From positions 3,733,501 through 3,797,500 of the forward strand of contig NC_134660.1 of assembly GCF_030463565.1 (NCBI RefSeq): a stretch of 64,000 nucleotides of DNA, given 5' to 3'. This document shows, one piece after another, positions 49,348 to 61,200 of the stretch; the first letter of the stretch is position 1; the number at the start of each line of letters is the position of its first letter. The stretch is from Pelecanus crispus (Eukaryota; Chordata; Aves; Pelecaniformes; Pelecanidae). The translations under genes were made by a program, and so were the position numbers. The notes under the pieces were generated by a model. The model was given only the letters and a program-made list of their open reading frames with translations. It did not search any database and was not told the DNA's origin.

Positions 49348-52300
49348 GTAGGTGATTCTTCTGTGTGCTGTGTCGGTGCTTTTTGAGCCTTCTGAGGTTG
49401 GTACGTGTCTCTTTGCCTAAAGACCTTGGTCGAACCAGTTGGTCTTTATTGTATCCAGTCTAGGAATGTCCTGTCTTGGCACCTCCAGCTCACTTGTGAC
49501 TTCCGTGGGCTGCCTCTATTGGGGAGGATGGGGTGGGAAGGCAGGTAGTGCTGTTTCTAGATAATTACTCAAAGCCTGCCCTGGGGCCCCTGGGGAGGAG
49601 TTGTTTCTGCCCAGAAATGGGAATGCTCAAACTGAAATCTTAGTTGCATCACACTTGCCTTCTAATGGGGCAGCATCACCTGTGAAGTGAGTGCAGATGG
49701 ACACTAGGCTGCTGTGCAGTGTCCTGCAATGCAATTTGCTTTACTTACTTGTGTGCTTAGTGGGGTCTCTGATCTGCTGCCACCTCTTTCAGAGCAAGAG
49801 AAGCAGCTGGTGGCTCTGATTCCATATGGTGACCAGAGGCTGAAGCCTAGACGAACGTAAGTCCTGTTAAATTTTCCCCTTTTCTCATCTTTTGAATGTT
49901 TCTTCTGCATATGAAGGAAAGCCTCAGCACTTTGGGTGTTTCACTCTTTGTGCTCTGACTTGCAATAAGTTTGGTGTTTACTGTGTCATTTCAGCAACAG
50001 CAGATGTTGGGGATCTCCAGCAATTTATACTGTAATGCACTGTGTCAGGGGCTCTACCCTGCTTCTGCTGTGACATGGTAGCTGGCAAACAGTTCAGCAC
50101 AAGCCCATCCCAGTTTTCTGGCACCCAAGTGTTTATTGTCTCCTCCCTTTGAGCTGGAGCAGGTGCTTGCAGCTGACAAACGAAGAGAATGATTGTGGCC
50201 CTGGTGCTGTTTTGCAGGAAACTCTATGTATGTCTTGCTGTGACAATCTGCCTGCTGACAACATCTCTCAGCATTTTCTTCCTGTTTCCTCGCTCCATTA
50301 CTGTGCTGCCTGCAGGGCTGAATGCCTCCTCCATTGGCTTTGATGCCACCACCACCAGTATTTACCTCAATGTGACAGTAAGTGCTCAACTCACAGTCAA
50401 AGAGTGGACCTGAACGGCTCCCTGCTTATCTCCCGTGCCACTCCATATGTAGGCTAACTAACTGATCGCTGTCTGAAGTCGGTCGTACCATTCCCACCAT
50501 CTCAGTCCATTCTCTGGCTGCTTGGAATCAATGTCCAGAGTGTGTTACAGCATCAGAGGCGTGGCTGGCCTGGCTCTGAGCGAGCAAGTCGCACAAAGTG
50601 ACCGAAGGGGCTGTGTAGAAGCAGCACTGTGATTAATTCTGGGAATCCTTTTTCTTTTGCATTCTTGAGCTGCTTGGTTGTCCTCCTTTGACTGTCATGG
50701 GAGACACTGCAGCGTACATGCCTTTGTGGCCAGGCTGGATGTACGTCTGAGGATTTGAAAGGGACAATGTGGTCCAGTGTTGCTGTAAGGTCATAGCAGG
50801 AGTATATATTTAAAGTAGCTTTGCAACAGCAATATATGGCCCTGCTGCAAGGTGATTTGTGTTTTGGGGTTTTTCTTTTTTTGTTTCTCTCCCTAGAACA
50901 TGCTGAACATAACTAATAGCAACTTCTATCTGGTCAGCGTTGCGCAGCTAGACGTAGAGGTTTTGCACCAGTCCCTGGTAGTAGGGAAGACCACCATGAA
51001 AACCCTGCTGAATATGAGCCCTTTGCAGAGCAGCCAGGTGAGCTCTTCTGTTTCTTGCATTTTTTTCCTAAACTAATCTGGGTGTCCTGGATGGGGAGGT
51101 GCTTATTGTATGCTTGATTCACTCCTTTGTCATCTGTCTGCCAAATACTCAAAGCTATTCCACGTGCAGCTTCCCACATCTCACTTTGGGAAGGGGTGCT
51201 GTAAGAATTTGCATGTTGCTGAGTTTGAAGCTGATACATTCTTGGGCAAGGCACATGTCTGCTCTTTGGGTAGTGGGCTGGGTTGTACGCTTGCTTTAAA
51301 ATGATGGCAAGCTTAAAAACAGGTTAGACAAAACCCTGGTGGGAAAAGTTTGAGCACAGCTGATCCATTCTTGGTGTAAAGGTCAGGTGTGTGGCCTAGA
51401 TGACCTTTTTAAGGCTTTTTTAGATCTAACTTCTGATTTGATTTTCTTACCTACTGTTAAAAACAACTGTTAGGCTAGATCTTGAAACTCAGGTTCAGAC
51501 ACCTAACAAGAGTTCCGTTCTCCCTACTTCATTCAGCTCTCTGAATTGTATACAAACATAACTAGTTCTTGTGTACTTCCTCCTTTCTCTTGTGTTCACA
51601 TTTGCAGATCTATTATATGGTGGCCAGTAGGATAATGGACGACAACACCTAGTGAGTAATTATTGAATATTTCTTCCCTTGGTTAGTAAATGATATTAAT
51701 GCTTATAGGCTTTTCATGACTATATTTCTTGTGCTGGTCCTGTCTGTAGAGCGAAGCTGAGTGAGTGTGTCCTTTTCAGTTTAATGTGTGGAGCTGATCT
51801 GGATACAAGTCTGGTACATCCATTTTAAACTAATTTCCTTTTCTATTTATTGGTACTCTCTGCTTAGTGTTGGCTCAACAATGTAAATTGCCATACATTC
51901 TGATGAGTAAGTGATGATATCAATTTCCTGTCTAGGTTGTCAACTTTAAATGCTCCATTTGTGAGCAGCTAAAGGTACCTTGTACAAATTACACTTCTCT
52001 GCAAATGACCAGCAAACTGTGTGAAGTTCACAGCAACCAAAGCTGCTGTGCAGACAGGGTGGTGCCCTGTATATTTGAGGCCCATGCTTACTAGAGCCCC
52101 AGTTAGAGAGTAACGCCAGCAAAAACATGTTTTACTGATGTAAATGCTGCTGTGCTTGAAGAACTTTGCCTACATAGCTGTTGTGAAGAGTATTGCAGAC
52201 AGACCTTTTGGGAGAAGCAGAGAAGCAATGGAATAATTGAGGACAGGAAAAACACGGTGCAGGCAGCTCCTGTGAAATTAACTCTCTCTTTTCTCTTGTA

Positions 52301-54708
52301 GTAACATTTGCACCTGGACAAAAGTCAAAGTTCACAATGTTCTGCTGCATATACAGTAAGTGATGCCTGGTTCAGAGCTATAACTAACATCCATGTCACC
52401 TACATTGTTTCTCAGCTCCCTTCAAGAAGGTCTGCAGTCACTGTTCTTCAAGACCAGGACTGCCTGCAGTGTGCATGTGCTGTTACCCGGATTAGGTGTG
52501 CTGAGGTGTGAGGAGGAGATAATTCTCCAAAGCCCTCACTGCCCTAAGAAGTCCCCTGGATTCAGGCTTACTGACGGCTTAAGCTGTCACTGTTGCTTAA
52601 GGCAAGCTGGCCTGGCAAAATTCTTTCTGGAATGCTGATTGTAGCTGTTGGGAAGTAATTCTTTGGTCCAGAGCTAGAAGTACTGACTGGTTCGATTATG
52701 CCTGCCTGCCTCATGGGTTGGGGGCAGACTCAGTAGCCTGGACTCTGTGTGGGTGTGCGGATGATTGCCTCAAGTGTTCTGACAGCAGCTGCCGAGAGCA
52801 AGGCAGGACAAAGCAGGCTCTTCCGCGGATTCTGTTGCCTGAGGCAGCTCCTGTTCAGGGGGTGGACCAGAGGACCATCCTCAGCTTGACTGTGTTTTAG
52901 AGTATGACAGGCCCTGCTAGGGAGGAAGGAGCACAACTGCAGCTTTATAATACAGATCCTGCTGGGACAGGTTGCTACTGGGTCTGAGTGAGAGCTAAAC
53001 CCGATGTGTGAGACAGGGAAGCTCTTATGAGGTATAGCAGTGCTAGAGTGCCTCCATGCAGCCATGATAGCAGAGTGGTCTTCATTAGCTGAGTTTAAGC
53101 CACTTTGGAAAACTCTGCAGCAGAAATTGTCTCCTTGTGTAGCCTGTGCAGGATCTCCCTGCACATCTGTGGTGACAGACTCCAGGTTGTGAGGCCGCTC
53201 TTGGAAGATGGACCTCTGGGTTCACCATCTGCAGACTGTTGTCACCGAGTCCATGATTTCTTCAGGAAGGAGGAGCTGCTTTTGCGTCATGGTCTTTTAT
53301 GCCAATCTAAAGCTTGGGCTTTACACCTGCTGTATGTGGAAATGGACTGTGAATATTAGGAAAAGTGTTTGATTGGAGAAAACATGTGAATCTCTTGGAG
53401 GCATGCAAGGCTGGAATTCTCCCAAGTCACTAAAAAATGTCACTGGCAATCTCCTGAAACACAGGTGTTTAAATCTTGGTCTTCTGTTGCAATTTGGAGG
53501 GCTGTGTTGTCAAGTTTCTTGTTTTATGGGTCTTAATGCAGGTTTTAACTGTAATCGGTGCCGAGTGATCTGAAGTGTAAACAGGTAAAGTACGCAGAGA
53601 AGCCCCATGCTACTCAAAGCATGGCAAAAATGGTGCATTTTTAACAGCATGGAGAGTGGCTCTGGCTGTTAAGGCAACTCTGTCCTTCTTAGCTGATGCT
53701 CTGGGCTGACAGGACCTTTGTGCTCTCTACCTGCAAGCTCTCCGTTAGCCAGAAGCTGAAGATGATTCCAGTCAATTTTACACTTTTCTGCACCACATCT
53801 CCTCCTGCCTATATTACCCACTGATGGATTGCATAGTGTTGGGAGAAACTACTTGATGCAAAGGGCTCTTGAGGTGGCACAGAAAGATAGTGACTGAAAA
53901 ATATATGCTTTTGTCTAGCTAACTCCATAAACAGCCACTCACTGTGACTTGCACTAGCACTTTGGGAACAGGTAAATGGTGAAATGGCACAGGAATGTTA
54001 CCATAGAATTATAGAATCGTTTAGGTTGGAAAAGACCTTTAAGATCATCCAGTCCAACCATTAACCTAACATTACCAAGTCCACACTAAACCAATTAAGG
54101 GTAGACTGGACTAAACCATGTCCCAGAGTGCCACGTCTGCCCTTTTTTGAACGCTTCCAGGGATGGTGACTCCACCACCTCTCTGGGCAGCCTGTTCCAA
54201 TGCTTGACTACCCTTTCCGTGAAGAAATTTTTCCTAATATCCAATCTAAACCTCCCCTGGCGCAGCTTGAGCCCATTTGCTCTTGTCCTATCGCCAACTA
54301 CTTGGGAGAAGAGACTGGGGTAGGAAGTCTTAATGGGCTTCTAGAATGGCCAAAGCATCTGATTGATGGTAGTGATCTTGTAAAGGCTTTCTTTAGTGCA
54401 GTCTGAAAGATGCTTTCCCTCTCCAACATGTGAAATTGAGCTGAGGGTATCTTGACTGTTGTGTTCTTGGGCTATGTCGTAGGGACCAAACAGGATGGCA
54501 GCGGGAGCTCACCATGGGAGCTCTCACTATGAGAAGTCTCATCTGGGACAATCGCAAGTGCAGTTCTGACCTGCTTTTGCCTTGCAGGGGTACCCTCACC
54601 TGCACGTACCTGTCTCATTCAGAGCAGCTGGCTTTTGAAGACTACCAGTATGTGGACTGCCGGGGGAATGCCACGCTACCTCACGCCTTGTACCACTGCC
54701 CACCATGA
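49134..54708 (+). CDS. TMEM106A: TMEM106A, transmembrane protein 106A, complete coding region
   Basis: Type II single-pass membrane protein of the TMEM106 (DUF1356) family, linked in mammals to macrophage activation (family knowledge). Seven coding exons give 265 codons (human 262). Visible: cytosolic N-terminus with a CPTCQGTG motif (about residues 61-68), the near-invariant [16 protein letters not shown] block, one membrane segment at about 95-115 ([20 protein letters not shown]), then a lumenal LEA-2-like domain with several N-glycosylation sequons (NAS, NVT, NIT, NMS, NAT) and a C-terminal [11 protein letters not shown] element. The start is the ATG three bases inside the exon after [15 protein letters not shown] resembles human MGKTFSQLG. 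A CR1 copy and about 2.2 kb of extra DNA enlarge the last intron. Other introns look empty except for a decayed CR1-like piece at about 51305. Confidence 0.95.
49793..49856 (+). CDS. TMEM106A: TMEM106A coding exon 2
   Basis: 64 bases coding [20 protein letters not shown] and RT, the most conserved cytosolic block of the family. Donor CGAAC/GTAAGT. Confidence 0.95.
50218..50377 (+). CDS. TMEM106A: TMEM106A coding exon 3: transmembrane segment
   Basis: 160 bases. The hydrophobic helix is followed by [19 protein letters not shown], nearly the human FFLFPRSVIVQPAGLNSS. Ends ...YLNVT in phase 0. Confidence 0.95.
50897..51037 (+). CDS. TMEM106A: TMEM106A coding exon 4: lumenal domain
   Basis: 141 bases, phase 0 both sides. 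Begins [20 protein letters not shown] and ends NMSPLQSSQ, with two sequons. Confidence 0.94.
51305..51440 (+). repeat. decayed CR1-like 3' fragment
   Basis: The stretch AGGTTAGACAAAACCCTGGT ... CCTAGATGACCTTTTTAAGG resembles the 3' part of old CR1-type elements (GGACTAGATGACCTC..AGGTCCC). No tail repeat survives. Lies in a TMEM106A intron. Confidence 0.5.
51608..51651 (+). CDS. TMEM106A: TMEM106A coding exon 5
   Basis: 44 bases coding [15 protein letters not shown], matching human MFYAVATKIRDENTY. Donor CCTA/GTGAGT. Confidence 0.93.
52302..52355 (+). CDS. TMEM106A: TMEM106A coding exon 6
   Basis: 54 bases coding [18 protein letters not shown] after a split Tyr, matching human KICTWLEIKVHHVLLHIQ. 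Confidence 0.94.
54002..54320 (-). mobile_element. CR1 LINE, short 5'-truncated copy
   Basis: About 320 bases in the last TMEM106A intron, antisense to it. Starts on the plus strand with CATAGAATTATAGAATC, the reversed ATTCTATG tail, then the CR1 3' UTR and the end of ORF2. Over its coding part it is very close to the copy at 1961-2515. Confidence 0.93.
54588..54708 (+). CDS. TMEM106A: TMEM106A coding exon 7 and stop
   Basis: 121 bases to [23 protein letters not shown] and [11 protein letters not shown] match human; the final residues YHCPP resemble human PHPP. Confidence 0.95.
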
Positions 54709-55604
54709 CGGGGCCAGGTTGGCAGAGCTTTTGGGTGCGGCATATTCCACCACAAAGGCAACTCACAGGGAGACAGACTTCTGGGGCTTCTTCTCAACCT
54801 ATGCCTTAAACAGGAGGCTTGGTGTTTCCTGCATAAGAGTTCCATCTCTCATGCAAAGATGGTATCATACTTGGCCTTATCAGTGTGGACTCTGCTGCCC
54901 TCAGATTGCAGCTTTCTTGTTTCAGTGCCTTACCACAGCTGACGCTTCAGCAGAGGGGCCAGCGCGTGGGGTGTCTCTGCGTGGCTGATCGGAGTGGGCC
55001 ACACTCTTGCGTTTCACTGCTACTTTGGAGGCGGTGCCCTACTAGTCAGACTAACTTTAGTTGTTCCCTCCTTGCATAATTTTGCACTTCTGTCCTGAAT
55101 GTAAGTATTTCATAACTTGAAAAAGGACTGTGATGAGACTTTTTAGCTGGATTGCATCTACTTCACCAGAATCTAACGACACGTGCACAATCTGCACAAG
55201 AGCGAGAAACAGGACTGATGTCTCTAGATCTATGAGTCTTAAGAAAAACTACTGCATGTTGTGCCAAAACACCTTGTGAGACTGACTCTTGGGTGACTGC
55301 TGTTTTAAGCTGTCCGGTATAGCAGATGAGAGTATGCTTTTTTGTATATGTGTATTTTTAAAACAAGCCCATCCACTAGCTGTCCCTTAATGGCATCTGT
55401 TTTGTTAAGAAGAAAATGCATTTTGTATCATAAACCAAAAAAATCGCTGCTTTCCAGCGAGTGGTGTGTGGGGCCCAGCATATGCTGTTTGTTGTATTGA
55501 TTTCTTGTATGCTTTGGCATTTAATGCCTTCAACTTCAACAAGCATGAGAGAGTTAATCTCTGACTGGAAAAGCTTAATTTGCACGAATATCAGGGAACA
55601 CCTG

Positions 55605-55667
55605 GTTTTGGGGTGGGTGTGGTTGGGTTTTTTGTTTTTTTTGTGTTTTTTTTTTTTTTTTTTTTGT
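55605..55667. repeat. G/T-rich tract and T run
   Basis: GGGGTGGGTGTGGTTGGGTT followed by more than 40 bases of almost pure T. Low complexity in the presumed TMEM106A 3' UTR. Confidence 0.8.
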
Positions 55668-56237
55668 CTAAAGCTGCAAAACTACCCAACACACTTTACA
55701 GGAGGAACGGCCCTGGCAGCCTTTTCTCCTCCCAGAGCTGGTAGTTGTATCCCCCAAACGATGGAGGGGTTAAACATTATTCCTTAGGTTCTAGTTTAGA
55801 TGCTGCCTGATGCATTCTAGATGGTAAAATAGGAGCCTGGGAGTTGCTGGACTAAAATTTTTACTTGGCAGTTCAGCATTTTCCTGCCTTTGTCCCACTG
55901 AAGGATAGAAGCAAAGCATCAGAATAGTTGAAGAAAGTCTCTGATCCTGTCTTCAAAATACGCTTCCTAAACCAGGACCTCTTACAGAGCTGTTGCAGAG
56001 TATTGCTCCTCACTGTATCATCCACTGAGATCACACTGAAATGGTAACTAGTCAGCTTCCTCCCTGAAGCAGGGATGAAGAGAAGGTCCATGTCCTGTTC
56101 TGAAATCGTCCCTGCTCATCACATTTTCTATTTGCCATATTGTGGATTCTGCTATGTGCTTCCCTCCCCTGCTGTTGGGTTTCCAGCTGTGCTTCTATAC
56201 CGCTGTTATCCACTTGTACCGTTACCATCTGTTCACA

Positions 56238-56243
56238 AATAAA
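56238..56243 (+). terminator. candidate TMEM106A polyadenylation signal
   Basis: AATAAA about 1.5 kb after the TMEM106A stop and 300 bases before a CR1 copy. Usage is inferred from position. Confidence 0.45.
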
Positions 56244-56540
56244 GGGCCTTATGCGACCAGAGATGGATGGCTCGTCTCTCTGTACAGCAGGCCTTCACCC
56301 CTGCTGCGGCCACTGTACAGCTCCAGTGATGCAGCAGCTTCTTCATCAGCAGGTACATGGGCACGAAGGGAGATGGGAGACTTGATGGGGAGACGGCTTT
56401 AAGATGCAGAGCTGAGAGCAGGGAAGGTGCCTGAGGCTGAACTGGCCAGCTGTGGCCAGCTGTGCACTTGCCATATGTGGATGCAAGCATCCTGGGGCGG
56501 GGGGGAAGTAGCTCACTCTGGAGGCTTTCCAGCTCATATG

Positions 56541-57855
56541 CATAGAATCATAGAATTGTTTAGGTTGGAAAAGACCTTTAAGGTCATCCAGTCCAACTGC
56601 AAACCTAGCACTGCCAAGTCCACCACTAAACCATATCCCTAAGTGCCACATCTACGTGTCTTTTATCCAGGGATGGGGACTCAACCGCTTCTCTGGGCAG
56701 TCTATTCCAGTGCTTGACACCCTTTCTGTGAAGAAATTTTTCCTAATACCCAGTCTAATACCTTCCCTGACACAACTTGAGGCCATTTCCTCTTGTCCTA
56801 TTGCTTGTTACTTGGAAAAGAGCCTGATGCCCAGCTTGCTGTAACCTCCTTTCAGGTAGTTGTAGAGAGCGATGAGGTCTCCCCTCAGCCTCCTCTTCTC
56901 CAGACTAAACAACCCCAGTTCCCGCAGCTGCTCCTCACAGGACCTGTGCGCCAGACCCTTCACCAGCTTCACTGCCCTTCTCTGAACACGCTCCAGCACC
57001 CCAGTGTCCTTCTTGTACTGAGGGGCCCAAAACTGGACACAGCATTCAAGGTGCGGCCTCACCAGTGCCGAGTACAGGGGGACGATCACTGCCCTGCTCC
57101 TGCTGGCCACACTATTCCTGACACAAGCCAGGATGCTGTTGGCTGCCTTGGCCACCTGGGCACACTGCTGGCTCATGTTCAGCTGCTGTCAACCAGCACC
57201 CCCAGGTCCTTTTTGGCCAGGCAGCTTTCCAGCCCCTCTTCCCCAAGCCTGCAGCGTTGCATGGGGTTGTGACCCAAGTGCAGGATCTAGCACTGAGCCT
57301 TGTTGAACCTCAAGCTGGTCTTGGCCCATTGATCCAGCCTGTGCAGACCCCTTGTAAAGCCTTCCTACCCTCAAGCAGATGAGCACTCCTGCCCAACTTG
57401 GTGTCATCTGCAAACTTACTGAGGGTGCACTCAATCCCCTCATCCACAGCATTGATAAAGATGTTAAACAGAGCCAGCCCCAGTACTGAGCTGTAGGGAA
57501 CACCACTTGTGACTGGCCGCCAGCTGCATTTAACTCCAGTCACTGCAACTCTTTGGGCCTGGCCATCCAGCCAGTTTTTCATCCAGTGAAGAGTATGCTC
57601 CTCCAAGCCCTGGGCTGCCAGTTTCTCCAGGAGAATGCTCTGGGAGACAGCGTCAAAGGCTTTAGTACTGAAGTCCAGGCAGACAACACCCATGGCACTA
57701 CGCGGGTCACCTTGTCAGAGGAGAGGGGGTCAGTCAAGCAGACCCGCCTTCCATGGACCCACGCTGCCTGGCCCTGATCGCCTGGCTCTCCTGTGCGTGC
57801 CGTGTGATGGCTCCTGCCCTCAGGCGGACAGGCCTGTGGTTCCCCGGATCCTCCT
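56541..57855 (-). mobile_element. CR1 LINE, about 1.3 kb, with part of the reverse transcriptase
   Basis: Longest CR1 copy here, running antisense to DHX8 and ending 5' at the DHX8 CpG island. In its own direction it holds reverse-transcriptase sequence (57693-57310, with [20 protein letters not shown] and FADDTKLG, the YADD-type catalytic motif), then a frame change, then [19 protein letters not shown] and the usual C-terminal end (57176-56808), 3' UTR and ATTCTATG tail at 56541. Frameshifts and stops make it inactive. The upstream boundary is judged from similarity to the CR1 segment GGATCC..AACCACAGGCCTGTC. Confidence 0.92.
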
Positions 57856-58103
57856 CCCGCCCCTCCCCGGCCGCTCTGCCGGTTTCCCTGCGGTGAGCTC
57901 TTCGCCGAGGGTGGCCGGGGTGCGAGCCCCCTGCGAAGGGAGCCGAGCGGGCCGGGCCCGCCGCCAGCCGCGGAGCCGGCTGCCGCAGAGCCGGGTGCCG
58001 CAGCCCGGCCCCAGGCGGGGCCGTCCCGGTACCCCCGCCCCCTCACGATCACTTCCGGTGCGCCCCGGAGGCGGAAGTGACGGCGGCGGCGGTGGAGGGC
58101 GCG
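57845..58103 (+). promoter_or_regulatory. DHX8: CpG-rich DHX8 promoter with paired ETS sites
   Basis: Short GC-rich, TATA-less promoter squeezed between the truncated 5' end of a CR1 copy (about 57855) and the DHX8 start codon. Two facing ETS/GABP-type sites, CACTTCCGG at 58050-58058 and GCGGAAGTGA at 58071-58080, are typical of housekeeping promoters. Confidence 0.75.
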
Positions 58104-58218
58104 ATGATGGCGGACCCGGCGGCGCTGGAGGAGCTCGCGAAGCTCGAGTACTTGTCGCTGGTCTCCAAGGTCTGCACCGAGCTGGACAACCACCTGGGCA
58201 TCAACGACAAGGACCTGG
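58104..58218 (+). CDS. DHX8: DHX8 coding exon 1
   Basis: 115 bases coding [20 protein letters not shown] and [18 protein letters not shown], nearly identical to human after the first residues. Donor CTGG/GTGAGC. Confidence 0.95.
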
Positions 58219-61200
58219 GTGAGCGCGGCCCTTGGGGGTCTCCGTGGCGAGCGCGGCCCGGGGCGCTGCTGCCCGTGTCTGTTGTCGCCCTCTCTGCCGG
58301 CCCGGGCGCGTTTTGCGAAGGGGCTTCTCGAATTCAGGAAAAAATAAAAAACAACAAACCAAACCCCATGATTTTTCTTCCAAAAAAAGTTGTCGCGGGC
58401 GTGGGAAAGTGCTTCGGTCCGGGCCTTGGAACAGAAGCCTCTGCCATCGCCTTGCAGCTTCTCCCTAGCTGGACAGACCTCGCTGGCTGGGAGAACAGCT
58501 TTTGTCCAAACGTGAAGTGCTTTATGCTGCCTTTTAGTTATTTGTTCTAATTTACTTTCTGCTTTGTCTTCGCAGCCGAGTTTGTGATAAGTCTTGCTGA
58601 GAAAAATACTACGTTTGACGCATTTAAAGCAGTTCTTCAAAAAAATGGCGCTGAGTTCACCGTAAGTGAGATCTGAATGTTACTTGCATGTTCTTTTTGC
58701 CCTGGAGTATTTTATGGAGCTTTTTGTTTTGAAGAGAGAGGTGCGTGGAGCGAGTATTGGTTTTCTTCAGTTGGAAAACTACGTGCTGTTAGCAGTTGAG
58801 TATTCGTCTCATCGAGCCGAGCCTCCCCCGCCCTCCTCTTTTTTAAAAACTTTTGTAGTTTTTGTGAAGCATCCTTCTGAGGACTTGAACTGCTTATTGT
58901 CTTGTTGAGCATATAAAATAGGGAAGAAACAATTTTTCACGAAGGCAAATGTTGTCGTAAGTCTTTTTATGATATGTAAATGCCAGGTTCGTGAGTTCCT
59001 CAGAAATAACTGTGGCTGGATTAAATAGGTGATTAAAAATGACAAGCAGAAAAGTCACTTAAATGGAATTACCATAATAATTTTCAGATTCAACTTATTA
59101 TACCTTTTTAGGATGTACATGAAATCCAATGATATTTTTGAAAAATGAACATGCATCTTCAGAATTGAGCTGCTTTTTTGTTCTGCTAATAAACCCTCAC
59201 TTGTGCCTTCTAATGACGAAAAACAGTGTTGCAGTCATTTCTTAGGCTGAAGTATTTTATTAAACTTTTCAGGATTCCCTTATTAGTAATTTGCTACGTC
59301 TCATACAGACGATGCGGCCTCCACCAAAGCCATCTACGAGCAAAGGTATGCATAATCTTGTCCCTCTTATTGGTTCAGTGTAAAAAGAAAAACAAAACTC
59401 TTAGTTTTTTCTAGTTTTGGCCCTGTTTGGTGAGATTAATGTAGTTACTGTTCTAGTCTTCTAAGGCAAGACTTTGTATCTTATCGTTGCAGTGGGAGCC
59501 TCTCTGTTGTAGTGGTAGATTAGCAAAGCTGTTCAGGCACTAAAAATATACTGAGTACGCTATTTAGATTATTTATGTATTTCACAGATTCACTAACGAT
59601 GAGAATTTTATTTGTAGGAAGGTACCATTGTAATCTTTGAATTGAATCTCTGTAAAATATCAACCTTTGCATTCAGATGAAAATTAAACTTTATATTAAG
59701 TTACAGAAAATCAAGAGTGAATTGTTCTAGCTCTTCTAAGTTTTGGGTTTTTGTTTGCTTGTTTGTTTTTTGGTTTAAATCTCAAAACCAGAGACAGCTG
59801 TCAAACCCAAATCGGAGAAGGAAAAGTTGAAGGAATTGTTTCCAGCCCTTTGCAGGCCAGACAATCCCAACATCAGGGTAAGGTCATAATTTCAGATTTC
59901 TTTTGTGAGCATGTGTGAACATAATTCTTCCCCTGCGCCGCCCTGTTTCTCTTAGTTTCAAGTTTTTTCACATTAACATGAGTGTCTCCTGCTAATGCAT
60001 GGGTAAAAGTGGACTGTGAGAAATGAAATACAAAAGAGGTAGAAGGCTGGTATTATTGCATGTAGTTATCAGGAATAGCTGTTACAGCAGTTGCCATGTT
60101 GATACGGTTTTGCAGAACACCTGGAAGATGAAGCTCTTGTGACATTAAATTTGTAGCCTGGCCTTTCTTACATAATGTTCAAAATAACGATGGATTACAA
60201 ACTAGATAAAAATTTTGGACATTCAGATGCTACAAGGGGCTTGCATTTTATATTTTTGTAATAATCTGAGGTGTTGAGACGAAGCTGTCTTGTATACAAG
60301 CAGAATTGTCTCAATATTGTGGCAAAATAGGGGGGTAGCTGTATTACTTTTTCTTTTCCCCCTCCTGGATCACGTATTCTGTCTGATCTTTTTTTATCTT
60401 ACATTCCTTCCAAATAGATATGCTTGTAATTATCCTTTCTGTAGATTAATTCTCTGTAACAGACTTTTTATCAGCCTTCTTATAGAATGGTTCTCTGTTC
60501 TTGCAGAATATGCTCGATGAAGATGACGTGAAAGTGGCAGCTGATGCACTTAAAGAACTTGAGGCTCTAATGCCTAGCGCGGACAGGCAGGGCAAGCAAA
60601 GGAGCAGTGACCACCGGTAGGCATCTAGTATGTCTTTGGGGGGTGGGTATTGGCGGTTGGTATTGCCTGCTTGCTCTGTTCTTCTGTTGAATTTCACTGC
60701 AAATCTGTAACGTTTCTTTGCTAGGGCAAAGAAAAAGAGGAGGAGCCGAAGTCGTAGCAGGGACAGGAAACGAAGGCACAGATCTCGCTCTAGGTCACGT
60801 TCTAGGACTCGGGATAAGAACAGGGGAAAATCCAGATACCGGTCAAGGAGCAGAAGTCGGAGTCCCAGTAGGGACCGTAAGGATCGAGAGAAGTACATCG
60901 AGAGGAGCAATGAGCGATGGAGAGACAAGCACATAGACCGTCCACCACCTGAGGAGCCTTCCATTGGAGACATTTACAATGGCAAAGTCACAAGTATAAT
61001 GCAATTCGGATGCTTTGTGCAGCTGGAAGGACTAAGGTACCTTCTGATGTTCACAGGAAATCTGGTACTATTCCATCTGAGCTCTCTTTTCTGCTAGTAT
61101 CTGAAAGAAGTTATGAGGCTACAATAAGGCATGCTGGGTTTTGATGCCAAAATGAAGGTCTGTTTCAGAAAAAATCAATTTGACCGTGTCATGGTTTAGC

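Larger units (their letters stand above)
54709..56243 (+). other. TMEM106A: presumed TMEM106A 3' UTR
   Basis: Non-coding DNA from the stop codon to a plus-strand AATAAA at 56238-56243, the first convincing hexamer. Contains a G/T-rich tract and long T run at 55609-55667. Short ORFs on both strands here do not resemble any protein I know. From 56244 to 56540 I see nothing. Confidence 0.5.

Noticed and set aside
53105-53573. 84- and 66-codon plus-strand ORFs in the last TMEM106A intron
   Set aside because: No conserved motif, and splice sites do not link them in frame to TMEM106A exons.
57579-58640. A 353-codon open frame on the minus strand opposite the DHX8 first exons
   Set aside because: It runs antisense through DHX8 exons 1-2, the CpG island and out of frame into a CR1 copy. 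GC-rich DNA is poor in stop codons, and the product is Arg/Ala/Gly-rich with no family resemblance.
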